NCBI GenBank assembly: GCA_947466965.1
Contig: CANIFU010000002.1
Location: 62,001 to 126,000, forward strand
Origin: Bacteroidota bacterium
GTDB lineage: Bacteria; Bacteroidota; Bacteroidia; 2-12-FULL-35-15
Length of the DNA: 64,000 nucleotides
Direction: 5' to 3'
Under the pieces are notes generated by a model, which searched no databases, was not told the DNA's origin, and saw nothing but the letters and a program-made list of their open reading frames with translations. The translations under genes were made by a program, and so were the position numbers. Every line of letters begins with the position of its first letter. The first letter of the stretch is position 1. Positions 54,186 to 61,931 of this stretch are shown one piece after another.

Positions 54186-54851
54186 TTAATTACTCGCAAA
54201 TAGGAAGTGATTCGGAGAGACTAAATTTTCGCGAACGGCAAACAAAACTAATCCGGCAGTATTGTTGACGCCTAGTTTGTTCATGATGTTTTTACGGTGA
54301 GTCGTAACAGTATGCGTACTTAAAAACAGTTTATCAGCTACTTCTTTATTTGACAATCCTTCAGCAATCAGTTTGATGATTTCCATTTCGCGGTCACTTA
54401 TATTTAAACCTTCACAGGTATATTCATTAACCGATGTTTTATCAATCAAAACAGCACTTGCAATTTTTCCGCACATAAAATTTTCACCTTTCGCAGTTTT
54501 ATAAATCGCTTCAACAATTTCTTCCTGCTCACAATCTTTTAACAGATGACTCGTTACGCCTAAATTCAAAGCCTTTGCAATAGAAATATTACTTTGAACA
54601 TCTGTAATGGCAAGCAAATGTGTTTTGGGATACTTTTTTACAATTTGATGTAAATTCTCAAAGCTAAAATTAGCAGATGTATAATCAATAATGATCAAAT
54701 CGGGGTGATAAAATTTTGATTGATTAATAAGGTCAGAAGCACTTAAAGCTTCTGAAAGGAGCACAAAATCAGTGTTTTCTTCAAGCAAAATTACTAAGCC
54801 TTTGCGACTTAAAAAATGGCTATCAGCTATGATAATTTTGATTTTTTGCAC
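54186..54851 (-). CDS. NarL/LuxR-type response regulator
   Basis: The 221-residue protein has a receiver domain (phospho-acceptor Asp56 in LIIIDYTS, conserved Lys105, switch Thr83) and a C-terminal LuxR helix-turn-helix (LNISDREMEIIKLIAEGLSNKEVADKLFLSTHTVTTHRKNIMNKLG). The usual acidic pair in the first loop is reduced to a single Asp10 (ADSH), so phosphorylation may be altered. No sensor kinase is adjacent. It has a strong promoter and is followed by the C-free repeat. Confidence 0.87.
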   Translation of the reverse strand: MQKIKIIIADSHFLSRKGLVILLEENTDFVLLSEALSASDLINQSKFYHPDLIIIDYTSANFSFENLHQIVKKYPKTHLLAITDVQSNISIAKALNLGVTSHLLKDCEQEEIVEAIYKTAKGENFMCGKIASAVLIDKTSVNEYTCEGLNISDREMEIIKLIAEGLSNKEVADKLFLSTHTVTTHRKNIMNKLGVNNTAGLVLFAVRENLVSPNHFLFASN

Positions 54852-54883
54852 TTTTTTTATTTAGATTGATTTTAAATAATGAT

Positions 54884-54914
54884 CAAAAGTACAAATTGTA
54901 ATGGTTTATACAAA
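54884..54914 (-). promoter_or_regulatory. Consensus promoter of the response regulator
   Basis: On the minus strand TTTG (54911-54914) and TACTTTTG (54884-54891) are exactly 19 bases apart. The ATG is 32 bases downstream. Confidence 0.62.
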
Positions 54915-54981
54915 CTTTTGGAGGACTTTTTTAAAGGAACTTATAAACCTAACGAAAGAGTCATATTAAAACTAGAAAAGC

Positions 54982-55104
54982 AGCCGCAGATTCGCAGATT
55001 TTCTGTGTGTGTTAATTTGGACTGATTCTGTGTAAATTGAAAGTTTATAAGCTAAGAATCTGCCCAAATAAATTAAGCGTATAAAAATCTGCGAATCTGC
55101 GGCT
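54982..55104. repeat. Inverted-repeat element with perfect 21-bp arms
   Basis: The 21-base arm at 54982-55002 (begins AGCCGCAGATTCGCAG) is perfectly inverted at 55084-55104. The 81-base inside has no ORF. No target duplication was evident at the edges. It may be a MITE-like or mRNA-structuring element, placed between rnz and the response regulator promoter. Confidence 0.75.
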
Positions 55105-55121
55105 ATATTGCTAAAACATAA

Positions 55122-56042
55122 TTAGTGGCTAACAACAATACGCTCCCCTTCTATTGCTAATATGGAATTTTGAAAAGTAGATTTAGCCTCTTCCAGCAAT
55201 GGATTTAAGTCTTTATAACGGGCAGAATAATGCCCAATCATCAGTTGCTTTACATCCGCTTTTGCAGCAATCGTTCCAGCCTGTAAGGCTGTTGTATGAA
55301 AAGTTTCCTTTGCTCTTGATTCCATTTCCTGCAAAAAAGTGGCTTCATGATAAAGTAAATTAACACCCTTTATATATTCAATGATCCCTTCATCATAACA
55401 GGTATCAGAACAGTACGCATAACTTCTGGGAGCCTGAATAGCATTCACCAGATCCTTATTTTTAATGATCTCCCCCGATTCTTTAACAAGATCTGCTCCC
55501 GATTTTATTTCAATAATTTGATCAACAGACAGGCCGTGATTATGTATGGTTTCTTTTGAAATAGTAGCAAGCAGCTGTTTTTCCTTAAAAATAAATCCAC
55601 AGCAAGGGATGCGGTGATTCAATACAAGCGTTCTTACTTCCACCCTTTCATCTTCAAATATCAAATCATTGTTTAGATAATTATGCGGATGATAAACGAT
55701 TTTATAATTGATATACGATTGTGAATGCTTGAACTGCACTTCAATGATTTCCTGCAATTCAGCCGGACAAAACAGATGAAGATCTGCAGTTCGCCCTAAC
55801 AGGTGCATGCTGGAGATCAAGCCAACCAATCCTAAATAATGATCGCCATGTAAATGACTAATAAAAATATGGTTTATGCGCTGAAATTTTAGTTTAAACT
55901 TCCTTAATTGGATTTGTGTTGCTTCGCCACAATCGATTAAAAAAAAACGCTCAGCTATGTTTAGTAGCTGAGCGGTAGGGTTACGTTTTGAAGTTGGTGT
56001 TGCACTGCTGCAACCAAGAATAGTTAATTCAAAATGCTGCAT
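55122..56042 (-). CDS. rnz: Ribonuclease Z
   Basis: The 306-residue metallo-beta-lactamase fold enzyme matures tRNA 3' ends. The zinc motif HLHGDHYLGL is near residue 60, preceded by GCSSATPTSKRNPTAQLL and later SDTCYDEGI, YHEATF and HTTALQAGTIAAKADVKQLMIGHYSARY. The length fits bacterial RNase Z. Its ATG overlaps the T9SS cargo stop by one base (TAATG), so it depends on that gene's translation. Confidence 0.93.
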   Translation of the reverse strand: MQHFELTILGCSSATPTSKRNPTAQLLNIAERFFLIDCGEATQIQLRKFKLKFQRINHIFISHLHGDHYLGLVGLISSMHLLGRTADLHLFCPAELQEIIEVQFKHSQSYINYKIVYHPHNYLNNDLIFEDERVEVRTLVLNHRIPCCGFIFKEKQLLATISKETIHNHGLSVDQIIEIKSGADLVKESGEIIKNKDLVNAIQAPRSYAYCSDTCYDEGIIEYIKGVNLLYHEATFLQEMESRAKETFHTTALQAGTIAAKADVKQLMIGHYSARYKDLNPLLEEAKSTFQNSILAIEGERIVVSH

Positions 56043-56800
56043 TACTTACCGGAAACAATCATACGTTTAGTAATTGTTTTGTCACCATTGGTGATAGAGT
56101 ATATATAAACTCCCGGTGCAAATGAATTGGCTTCAATTTTAATTGTGTTTACACCTTTTGTTGTTTTGTAATTGCTATCAAAAATAACAGCACCTAGCAT
56201 ATTAAATACTTTAAAATCTACAGTTCCGTTATTAACGGTTGAAAAACGAATTTCAGAACTTTCGCTAAAAGGATTTGGAGAATTTTGGTCAACATCAAAT
56301 TTATTTAAATCCAATGTTTCTACACCTGTTGGTGCAACAACAATACTTCTGTATTGTTGGTTAGTTTGAGGTAAACTTGCAGGGAATCCCAAAAAGGTTG
56401 CATAAGCCATTGCATTTACAGTTACTTGGTGATTCCAAACAGAAGTTGGAGTTCCTGTAATTAATATACATCCGCTTGAGTTACCTGGAAAACTACAACC
56501 TGACGGAGCACAAGAATAAGATAAGCCTGGTGCTAAACTATCCACACTGGTGATATCGATAGACACGATAGTAGCTAATGGTTGACCGAAATCTGATCCA
56601 TCAGGAGGAACCATCATACTCATTACTTGAGTGTAAGGAACACCAACTGTTCCAATTGCAAGACCAGTAGCACTATCAGGACAAATGCCATAGGTTGTTC
56701 CAGCAGGAATACAAGAAACGTTTGGGATACAAATTTGTGCTAACGATGTGAAAGCAAGTGATGTACCGACTGCGAAAGTGAAAAGTAGTTTTTTAATCAT
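56042..56800 (-). CDS. Small secreted protein with T9SS type A sorting domain
   Basis: The 252-residue protein has a signal peptide ending about residue 21 (LAFTSLAQ), a cysteine-rich first domain (ICIPNVSCIPAGTTYGICPDSATGLAIG, then SYSCAPSGCSFPGNSSGCI), and a T9SS type A C-terminal domain (FDVDQNSPNPFSESSEIRFSTV...PGVYIYSITNGDKTITKRMIVSGK). It would be exported and anchored by T9SS. It lies between STAS and rnz genes and overlaps rnz by 1 base, which is odd for a surface protein. Confidence 0.85.
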   Translation of the reverse strand: MIKKLLFTFAVGTSLAFTSLAQICIPNVSCIPAGTTYGICPDSATGLAIGTVGVPYTQVMSMMVPPDGSDFGQPLATIVSIDITSVDSLAPGLSYSCAPSGCSFPGNSSGCILITGTPTSVWNHQVTVNAMAYATFLGFPASLPQTNQQYRSIVVAPTGVETLDLNKFDVDQNSPNPFSESSEIRFSTVNNGTVDFKVFNMLGAVIFDSNYKTTKGVNTIKIEANSFAPGVYIYSITNGDKTITKRMIVSGK

Positions 56801-56837
56801 GGTTTAGGAATTTTAGTTTAGTTTAGTAATTTATTGT

Positions 56838-57185
56838 TTATGCTGTAATAGTAAATATTTCTTTTGCTTCAATTAGAGTTGATGTAATATTTAAAATTGT
56901 ATCCAATTGAGAAATCGAGATTAGTTTTTTTACAGGTTCTTGCAAACCACAAAGTACAAATACGCCTTGACTGTTTTTGCACAAACGGTTAGCAACCAAA
57001 ATGGCACTTAAACCAGAAGAATCACAATAGCGGGTATCTGTCAAATCTATTATCATATTCTTTACTCCATCCGAACTAATTAACACCAACTCTGATTTTA
57101 ATGCTGGCGATAAATTACTATCCAACTTCTCTGCAAGTAACTTAATAATTGTATACTTCTCCGTCTTATCTATTTGAAAACTCAT
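56838..57185 (-). CDS. STAS-domain anti-sigma factor antagonist-like protein
   Basis: The 115-residue protein is a single STAS domain like SpoIIAA/RsbV. The phospho-acceptor serine is in CDSSGLSAIL (Ser56/57). It would take part in a partner switch with a kinase and a phosphatase. No kinase is adjacent, but a SpoIIE-type phosphatase gene is at 59571-61790. It lies 84 bases after pyrB and has its own candidate -7 element at 57204-57211 (TATATTTG). Confidence 0.88.
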   Translation of the reverse strand: MSFQIDKTEKYTIIKLLAEKLDSNLSPALKSELVLISSDGVKNMIIDLTDTRYCDSSGLSAILVANRLCKNSQGVFVLCGLQEPVKKLISISQLDTILNITSTLIEAKEIFTITA

Positions 57186-57203
57186 ACTGATAATTTATTT
57201 TAA

Positions 57204-57211
57204 CAAATATA
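57204..57211 (-). promoter_or_regulatory. -7 promoter element of the STAS gene
   Basis: The minus strand reads TATATTTG, 18 bases before the STAS ATG; a TTG (57234-57236) is at 22 bases, slightly long. Confidence 0.4.
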
Positions 57212-57269
57212 TGAATTTTTTGTATTAAAAAAACAAGTAGAAAATTGAAAGAAATAAAAGTGTTGAAAA

Positions 57270-58193
57270 CTATGCTCTACCAGCTAAAAGGAATAAAACA
57301 GCCATTCTTACGGCTACTCCATTTTCAACCTGATCCAAAATGATACTTTGAGCACTATCGGCAACATCGCTGGTAATCTCTACACCTCTATTAATTGGTC
57401 CAGGATGCATCACGACAATTTTTTTAGATAGTGAATCTAACAGCTCTTTATTAAGACCAAAAAGCATGGTATATTCCCGCAAAGATGGGAAAAACTTTAT
57501 ATCTTGCCGCTCTAGTTGTATACGCAACATATTAGCAACATCGCACCATTCCAGTGCTTTTCGCAAATTATGTTCTACTTTTACACCCAAACTATGTATA
57601 TATTTTGGCATTAATGTAGTGGGGCCGCAAACCATAACATCTGCTCCTAATTTTTGCAAACAAAAAATGTTTGACAATGCAACGCGGGAGTGTAATATAT
57701 CTCCAACAATGGCTATTTTTTTACCTTTAACACTCCCTATTTTTTCTTTGATAGAAAATGCATCAAGCAAAGCTTGAGTAGGATGTTCATGGGCCCCATC
57801 ACCGGCATTTATAATTTTTGCATCAATATGTTTTGATAAAAAAACAGCTGCACCGGGATTTGGATGACGCATCACCACCATATCCACTTTCATCGCCAGA
57901 ATATTATTTACGGTATCTATTAATGTTTCACCTTTTTTTACAGAAGAGGAAGCTGATGAAAAATTAACAACATCAGCACTTAAGCGTTTTTCGGCTAATT
58001 CAAAAGATAGTTTTGTGCGGGTAGAGTTTTCGAAAAATAAATTTGCAATGGTAATATCTCTAAGTGATGGTACTTTTTTAATTGGGCGATTAATAACTTC
58101 TTTAAAATTTTCGGCCGTTTTCAAAATTAAATGAATATCATCTGCCGTGAGATCTTTTATTCCAAGTAAATGTTTTGTACTTAGTGTTGTCAT
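57270..58193 (-). CDS. pyrB: Aspartate carbamoyltransferase catalytic chain
   Basis: The 307-residue enzyme makes carbamoyl aspartate in pyrimidine synthesis. The carbamoyl-phosphate site is in FENSTRTKLSFELAEK, HPTQALLD is the next motif, and HPGPINRGVEIT the aspartate loop. No regulatory PyrI gene is adjacent. Its ATG overlaps pyrR's stop by one base, so they are coupled. The dihydroorotase-like protein at 16861-18129 could be its structural partner. Confidence 0.96.
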   Translation of the reverse strand: MTTLSTKHLLGIKDLTADDIHLILKTAENFKEVINRPIKKVPSLRDITIANLFFENSTRTKLSFELAEKRLSADVVNFSSASSSVKKGETLIDTVNNILAMKVDMVVMRHPNPGAAVFLSKHIDAKIINAGDGAHEHPTQALLDAFSIKEKIGSVKGKKIAIVGDILHSRVALSNIFCLQKLGADVMVCGPTTLMPKYIHSLGVKVEHNLRKALEWCDVANMLRIQLERQDIKFFPSLREYTMLFGLNKELLDSLSKKIVVMHPGPINRGVEITSDVADSAQSIILDQVENGVAVRMAVLFLLAGRA

Positions 58194-58732
58194 TAGTCGT
58201 TCGATAATAATGTTACTTTATCTGCACCATCTGTTTCTTTCCATTCCACTTTCACTTTTTCGGATGCAATGGAATCAATCGTTTTTCCAACATATTTTGC
58301 TTGGATGGGCAAATGCCTGCTTAATCGTCGGTCAATCAACACAAGTAATTCAACATCGTTGGGCCGTCCGAAAGCCAACATAGCATCTAATCCTGCTCGA
58401 ATGGTTCTGCCTGTAAACAATACATCATCCACCATGATCACATTTTTTCCTTCAATAATAAAATCGATGTTTGTTTTATTGGGAACCAGTTCTTTCTGGC
58501 GAAAATCATCACGATAAAAAGTAGTATCCAAACTACCACATTTGATATCTTTTTTCTTTAATATCTCTTGAAGTTTTTTATGGATCCTAGTTGCAAGATA
58601 AATTCCTCTGGGCTGCAGCCCTATAATAACTGTATTTGAGAAGTCGTTGTGAATTTCAATTAATTGATAACAAAGCCGAGTGACGGTAATATCGAGGTGT
58701 TTACTATCTAAAATGATTCGAGGCTTCATCAT
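58193..58732 (-). CDS. pyrR: PyrR: pyrimidine operon regulator / uracil phosphoribosyltransferase
   Basis: The 179-residue protein keeps the PRPP motif VIMVDDVLFTGRTIRA and the LQPRGIYLA and LIDRRLSRHLPI loops of PyrR. In Firmicutes it binds RNA to attenuate pyr genes and has weak UPRTase activity; in this phylum the role is less studied. Tandem ATGs occur at 58732 and 58729. A promoter (58742-58770) would leave only a few leader bases. Its 5' end is copied at 59436-59521. Confidence 0.92.
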   Translation of the reverse strand: MMKPRIILDSKHLDITVTRLCYQLIEIHNDFSNTVIIGLQPRGIYLATRIHKKLQEILKKKDIKCGSLDTTFYRDDFRQKELVPNKTNIDFIIEGKNVIMVDDVLFTGRTIRAGLDAMLAFGRPNDVELLVLIDRRLSRHLPIQAKYVGKTIDSIASEKVKVEWKETDGADKVTLLSND

Positions 58733-58741
58733 ACTAGAGCT

Positions 58742-58770
58742 CAAAGTTAATAAAAAAATCGAACGTGCAA
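58742..58770 (-). promoter_or_regulatory. Promoter of pyrR-pyrB with nearly no leader
   Basis: On the minus strand TTG (58768-58770) and TAACTTTG (58742-58749) are 18 bases apart. The ATG at 58732 begins only 9 bases after the element, so the mRNA is predicted to be almost leaderless; a PyrR attenuator upstream is therefore excluded. Confidence 0.5.
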
Positions 58771-58792
58771 TAAATTAAATACTTATTAAAAA

Positions 58793-58830
58793 CAAAAAGC
58801 CCTTAAAACGTATTGTCTTAAGGGCTTAAT
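58793..58830 (-). terminator. Terminator of the DUF1566 lipoprotein gene
   Basis: AGCCCTTAA (58798-58806) pairs with TTAAGGGCT (58818-58826) around an 11-base loop, followed on the minus strand by a T-rich run (GGGCTTTTTG). It separates this gene from pyrR. Confidence 0.75.
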
Positions 58831-58843
58831 AAGAAAGCGATTA

Positions 58844-59329
58844 TTAAAACTCTTTAACTGCTCTTGCACAAATAGTACAATTACTTAATAATTTCCATGG
58901 TGTAGATGTAATTCCACCTGATGTTCCCATATAAAGCGTCCACGCAGAAGTTCCATCAGTACTTTTTGTAGAACTCCAATAATTAAGATTAAGAAATCCG
59001 CCTATTGTAGTTTTTAGTGGCATCATTAACTCTAATTCCGTTTTTGTCGGTAACCGCCAACCACCAATAGAAGTAGCAGTAGTATATGAATTGCAATTAG
59101 CATTTGCTGTTGCCCAATTAATGTGATAACCTTGATCAGAAGTTGCAGCAATCAAACCGTGTTGACTTGAAGCATCTACAAAAATAACAATACCGCCCTG
59201 AAGATCATCGCCAACGGCATAAGAAGCTGAGGCAATACTAGTATCGGCTGGTTTGGTTTCATCTTTTTTACAAGAACCAAAAGAAAGAACTAAAAGGAGC
59301 AAAGCGAATATTTTTGGAGTAGTTTTCAT
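58844..59329 (-). CDS. DUF1566 (Lcl) domain lipoprotein
   Basis: The 161-residue product has a lipobox (LSFGSCKKD, Cys near residue 20), then a DUF1566 domain with GDDLQGGIVIFVDASSQHGLIAA, GWRLPTKTELELM and NYWSSTKSTDGTSAWTLYM. Members are surface-exposed, with a fold also seen in attachment proteins (Legionella Lcl). Its function is not assigned. It lies just downstream of the chimeric pyrR fragment. Confidence 0.8.
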   Translation of the reverse strand: MKTTPKIFALLLLVLSFGSCKKDETKPADTSIASASYAVGDDLQGGIVIFVDASSQHGLIAATSDQGYHINWATANANCNSYTTATSIGGWRLPTKTELELMMPLKTTIGGFLNLNYWSSTKSTDGTSAWTLYMGTSGGITSTPWKLLSNCTICARAVKEF

Positions 59330-59358
59330 GATGTATTATTTTTTTATTAATAATAAAA

Positions 59359-59514
59359 CTAAAAACTTAGATTCAATTTATATAAAAAAGGTTGCATGAT
59401 AAAAAACTCATGTTTTTTGACAGCTACTTTTAAGTTTTCAATTAATTGATAACAAAGCCGGGTAAAGGTAATATCGAGGTGTTTACTATCTAAAATGATT
59501 CGATGCTTTATCAT
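59359..59514 (-). pseudogene. Chimeric mini-ORF: PyrR N-terminus plus a piece of the SpoIIE-phosphatase gene
   Basis: 59436-59521 is a copy of 58654-58739 (5' end of pyrR with its ATG, offset 782) with 5 differences in 86 bases. It continues straight into 59411-59434, 24 bases identical to 61672-61695 in the phosphatase gene. Both pieces keep their orientation and reading frame, giving an open frame of 51 codons from ATG 59514: MIKHRIILDSKHLDITFTRL, then CYQLIEN, then LKVAVKK, then an unrelated tail. The TTTG of the -7 element is kept as CATATTTG (59524-59531). A decayed duplicate is most likely; a small expressed peptide is possible. Confidence 0.75.
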
Positions 59515-59570
59515 ACTAGAGAACAAATATGCAAAAAATATTTCAATGCTACATTTTAAAAAAGGGAATC

Positions 59571-61790
59571 CTAAACCCTAACACCAAGGATGCAGACATC
59601 GTCCACTTGATCCAACATAGCCTTCCAGGATTCAAATGTATTAGTTAACATTTCTTTTTGCTCATCCATTTTCATATTTTGAATTGTTAAAAGAATGGAT
59701 TTGAGTTGCTGGTATTTAAATTTCTTTCCACTAGCACCACCAAATTGATCCGCATAACCGTCCGTGAAAATATAAATAATATCTCCTTTTTCTAATTGGA
59801 TAGTATGCCCGGTAAAGGGTTTGCGATAATCAAACTTTCCAATAGGCTGCTTATCCGCTTTTATTTCTTGAATTTCGCCTTTGCTTTGAATCCAAATAGG
59901 GTTGTTTGCTCCTGCCCATTTTAACTGATTGTTTTTTTGATCAAGGCAACACAAAGAAATATCCATTCCATCCTTCACATCACTTTCGCTTTTTTCGAAG
60001 GTCTCTTCTACCAACTCTGTTAGTTTATCAAGTATCGCAGCGGGCTCTGTTAATCCAAATTCTTTTATTGTTCTATTCAAAGCATTATGTCCGACTACAC
60101 TCACCATCGCACCGGGAACACCATGTCCGGTACAATCTACAACAGCATAAAAGATTTTATCCCCTATCTTTTCCATCCAGTAAAAATCTCCTGAAACTAT
60201 ATCTTTCGGTTTAAATAAAATAAACGAGTCGGACAGAAATTCCTTCACCAATTTATCGGAAGGCAAAATTGCCGTTTGAATTCTTTTCGCATAGGTAATA
60301 CTATCGCGAACTTCTCTGTTACGCTCTTCAATAATTTCCTTTTGTAAGGTAATCTCATTATTCGCTTTTTGTATTTGTCTGTTACTTCTAAAAACAAACA
60401 ATGCTAGTAAAAGCACAAAGATCAATCCGGTAGTAACTGATCCAATAATAATTTTCTGTTTTTTACTTTCAGCGGCAGAGAGTGCCTCCTGCTTTTCCTT
60501 ATCCTTATTTAATAACTCAATTTGCGATTGTTTTTTTTCAGAATCGTATTTGCTGCTCATTTCTGCCATGGATTTAGCATTTTCAGAAGTAAAAACACTG
60601 TCTTTCAAGGTCGAAAAAAGTTCATGATATTTAAACGCCTTTTCGAATTTACCTGCGTTGGAATTGGCTTTCGCATAGGACTTGTATATTTCAATCAGAT
60701 CAGGTTTCAAATTCAATTTTTTGGCGATAGAAATAGCACTTTCATATTTCTTTGAAGCATTCACAATATCATTCTTTTTTGAATATACATTTGCCTGACA
60801 ATTATATGAATAGAGTTCAATTTGATAATTTTTTATTTCAATTGCAATGTCTTCTGCCTTTTTAAAATTAATCAGTGCATTTACTAAATCGCCCATATCT
60901 GAATACAATTCTCCTAAATTAACCAGAATCATTCCTTGCCCATTTTTATCTCCAATTTCCTTTTTAATTTCATATGACTTTTTAAATTCAACTTGTGCTT
61001 TTTCAAACTGTTTAGTATCTTTATATACAGCTCCCAAATTCATTGTAATGGCACTCATTTGATATTTATTATTGATTTTTAAGGCCATTTTTAATCCATC
61101 CGTAAAATATTTTTCAGCTTCTTTATAATTTTTCATATAGAAATAAACCACACCAATGTTTCCATTGGCCATAGTGATTCCTTCATTGTCTTTTATGATC
61201 TCATTCAGTTTTAATGATTTCAAATAATATGTAAGGCTCTGCTTGTAATTTCCCGACAAATTAAAGCAGCTGGCAATATTATTATATAATTTACCGATTG
61301 TAATTGTATCGTTAAACTTTTTGAATGCTAGATCCAATGCTTTCTGATAATTATTGATAGCGCTATCATATTGTTGATGATAATAGAAATAAGTACCATA
61401 ATTATGATAACTCCGAACAATCAACTCATAATAATTTATTTCCTTTGCCAAAAGCATTGTCGTATCAATATAACGTTTCGATTGCTTAAAATCAGATAGT
61501 CTAAGATAAATTCCGCCCAAATTAGTATACCCCTTCAATTCCCCTTTTTTATAATTTATTTTTTTGGCTTTCTTAATTGCTTCAATTGAATATTCAATAG
61601 CTTTCTGAGGATCAACAGTAGAAGAAGCAAGGCTTATATTGAGGAGCGTTTTTACTTCCGAGGTATCTTTCTGTTTTTTGACAGCTACTTTTAAGGAATC
61701 AATATCTGCTGGCGTAAAAATTTTTTTGACTTGAGCATACGAGCCGATAGAATGTAAAAGAAAAACAAATGCTATTGAAATCTTTTTCAT
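59571..61790 (-). CDS. TPR-coupled PP2C/SpoIIE-type serine phosphatase
   Basis: The 739-residue protein starts at 61790. A signal peptide (KKISIAFVFLLHSIGSYAQ) precedes about nine TPR repeats (e.g. SCFNLSGNYKQSLTYYLKSLKLNE, AVYKDTKQFEKAQVEFKKSYEIKK). A transmembrane helix follows (IIIGSVTTGLIFVLLLALFVF), then a coiled linker and a SpoIIE phosphatase with VVDCTGHGVPGAMVS, FTDGYADQFGG and DDVCILGVRV, the metal aspartates. It should sense something outside and dephosphorylate a STAS partner inside. A STAS gene (56838-57185) is nearby. Confidence 0.88.
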   Translation of the reverse strand: MKKISIAFVFLLHSIGSYAQVKKIFTPADIDSLKVAVKKQKDTSEVKTLLNISLASSTVDPQKAIEYSIEAIKKAKKINYKKGELKGYTNLGGIYLRLSDFKQSKRYIDTTMLLAKEINYYELIVRSYHNYGTYFYYHQQYDSAINNYQKALDLAFKKFNDTITIGKLYNNIASCFNLSGNYKQSLTYYLKSLKLNEIIKDNEGITMANGNIGVVYFYMKNYKEAEKYFTDGLKMALKINNKYQMSAITMNLGAVYKDTKQFEKAQVEFKKSYEIKKEIGDKNGQGMILVNLGELYSDMGDLVNALINFKKAEDIAIEIKNYQIELYSYNCQANVYSKKNDIVNASKKYESAISIAKKLNLKPDLIEIYKSYAKANSNAGKFEKAFKYHELFSTLKDSVFTSENAKSMAEMSSKYDSEKKQSQIELLNKDKEKQEALSAAESKKQKIIIGSVTTGLIFVLLLALFVFRSNRQIQKANNEITLQKEIIEERNREVRDSITYAKRIQTAILPSDKLVKEFLSDSFILFKPKDIVSGDFYWMEKIGDKIFYAVVDCTGHGVPGAMVSVVGHNALNRTIKEFGLTEPAAILDKLTELVEETFEKSESDVKDGMDISLCCLDQKNNQLKWAGANNPIWIQSKGEIQEIKADKQPIGKFDYRKPFTGHTIQLEKGDIIYIFTDGYADQFGGASGKKFKYQQLKSILLTIQNMKMDEQKEMLTNTFESWKAMLDQVDDVCILGVRV

Positions 61791-61841
61791 GATTGAAGTA
61801 TAAAAAAATTTAGACTTGCAATTTAGGACAATTTTTCGGAC

Positions 61842-61877
61842 AAAAAAAGCGCCCCACAGTACGGGGGCGCTTTTTCT
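61842..61877 (-). terminator. Terminator after rpsA
   Basis: AGCGCCCC (61848-61855) pairs with GGGGCGCT (61864-61871) around an 8-base loop, with A-run and T-run flanks; on the minus strand the T-run follows. It lies 60 bases after the rpsA stop. Confidence 0.8.
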
Positions 61878-61931
61878 AAAAACCATGGCGTGATTTTTAG
61901 ATTTTGCAGGTCGCGTAAGACCTACAAAATA

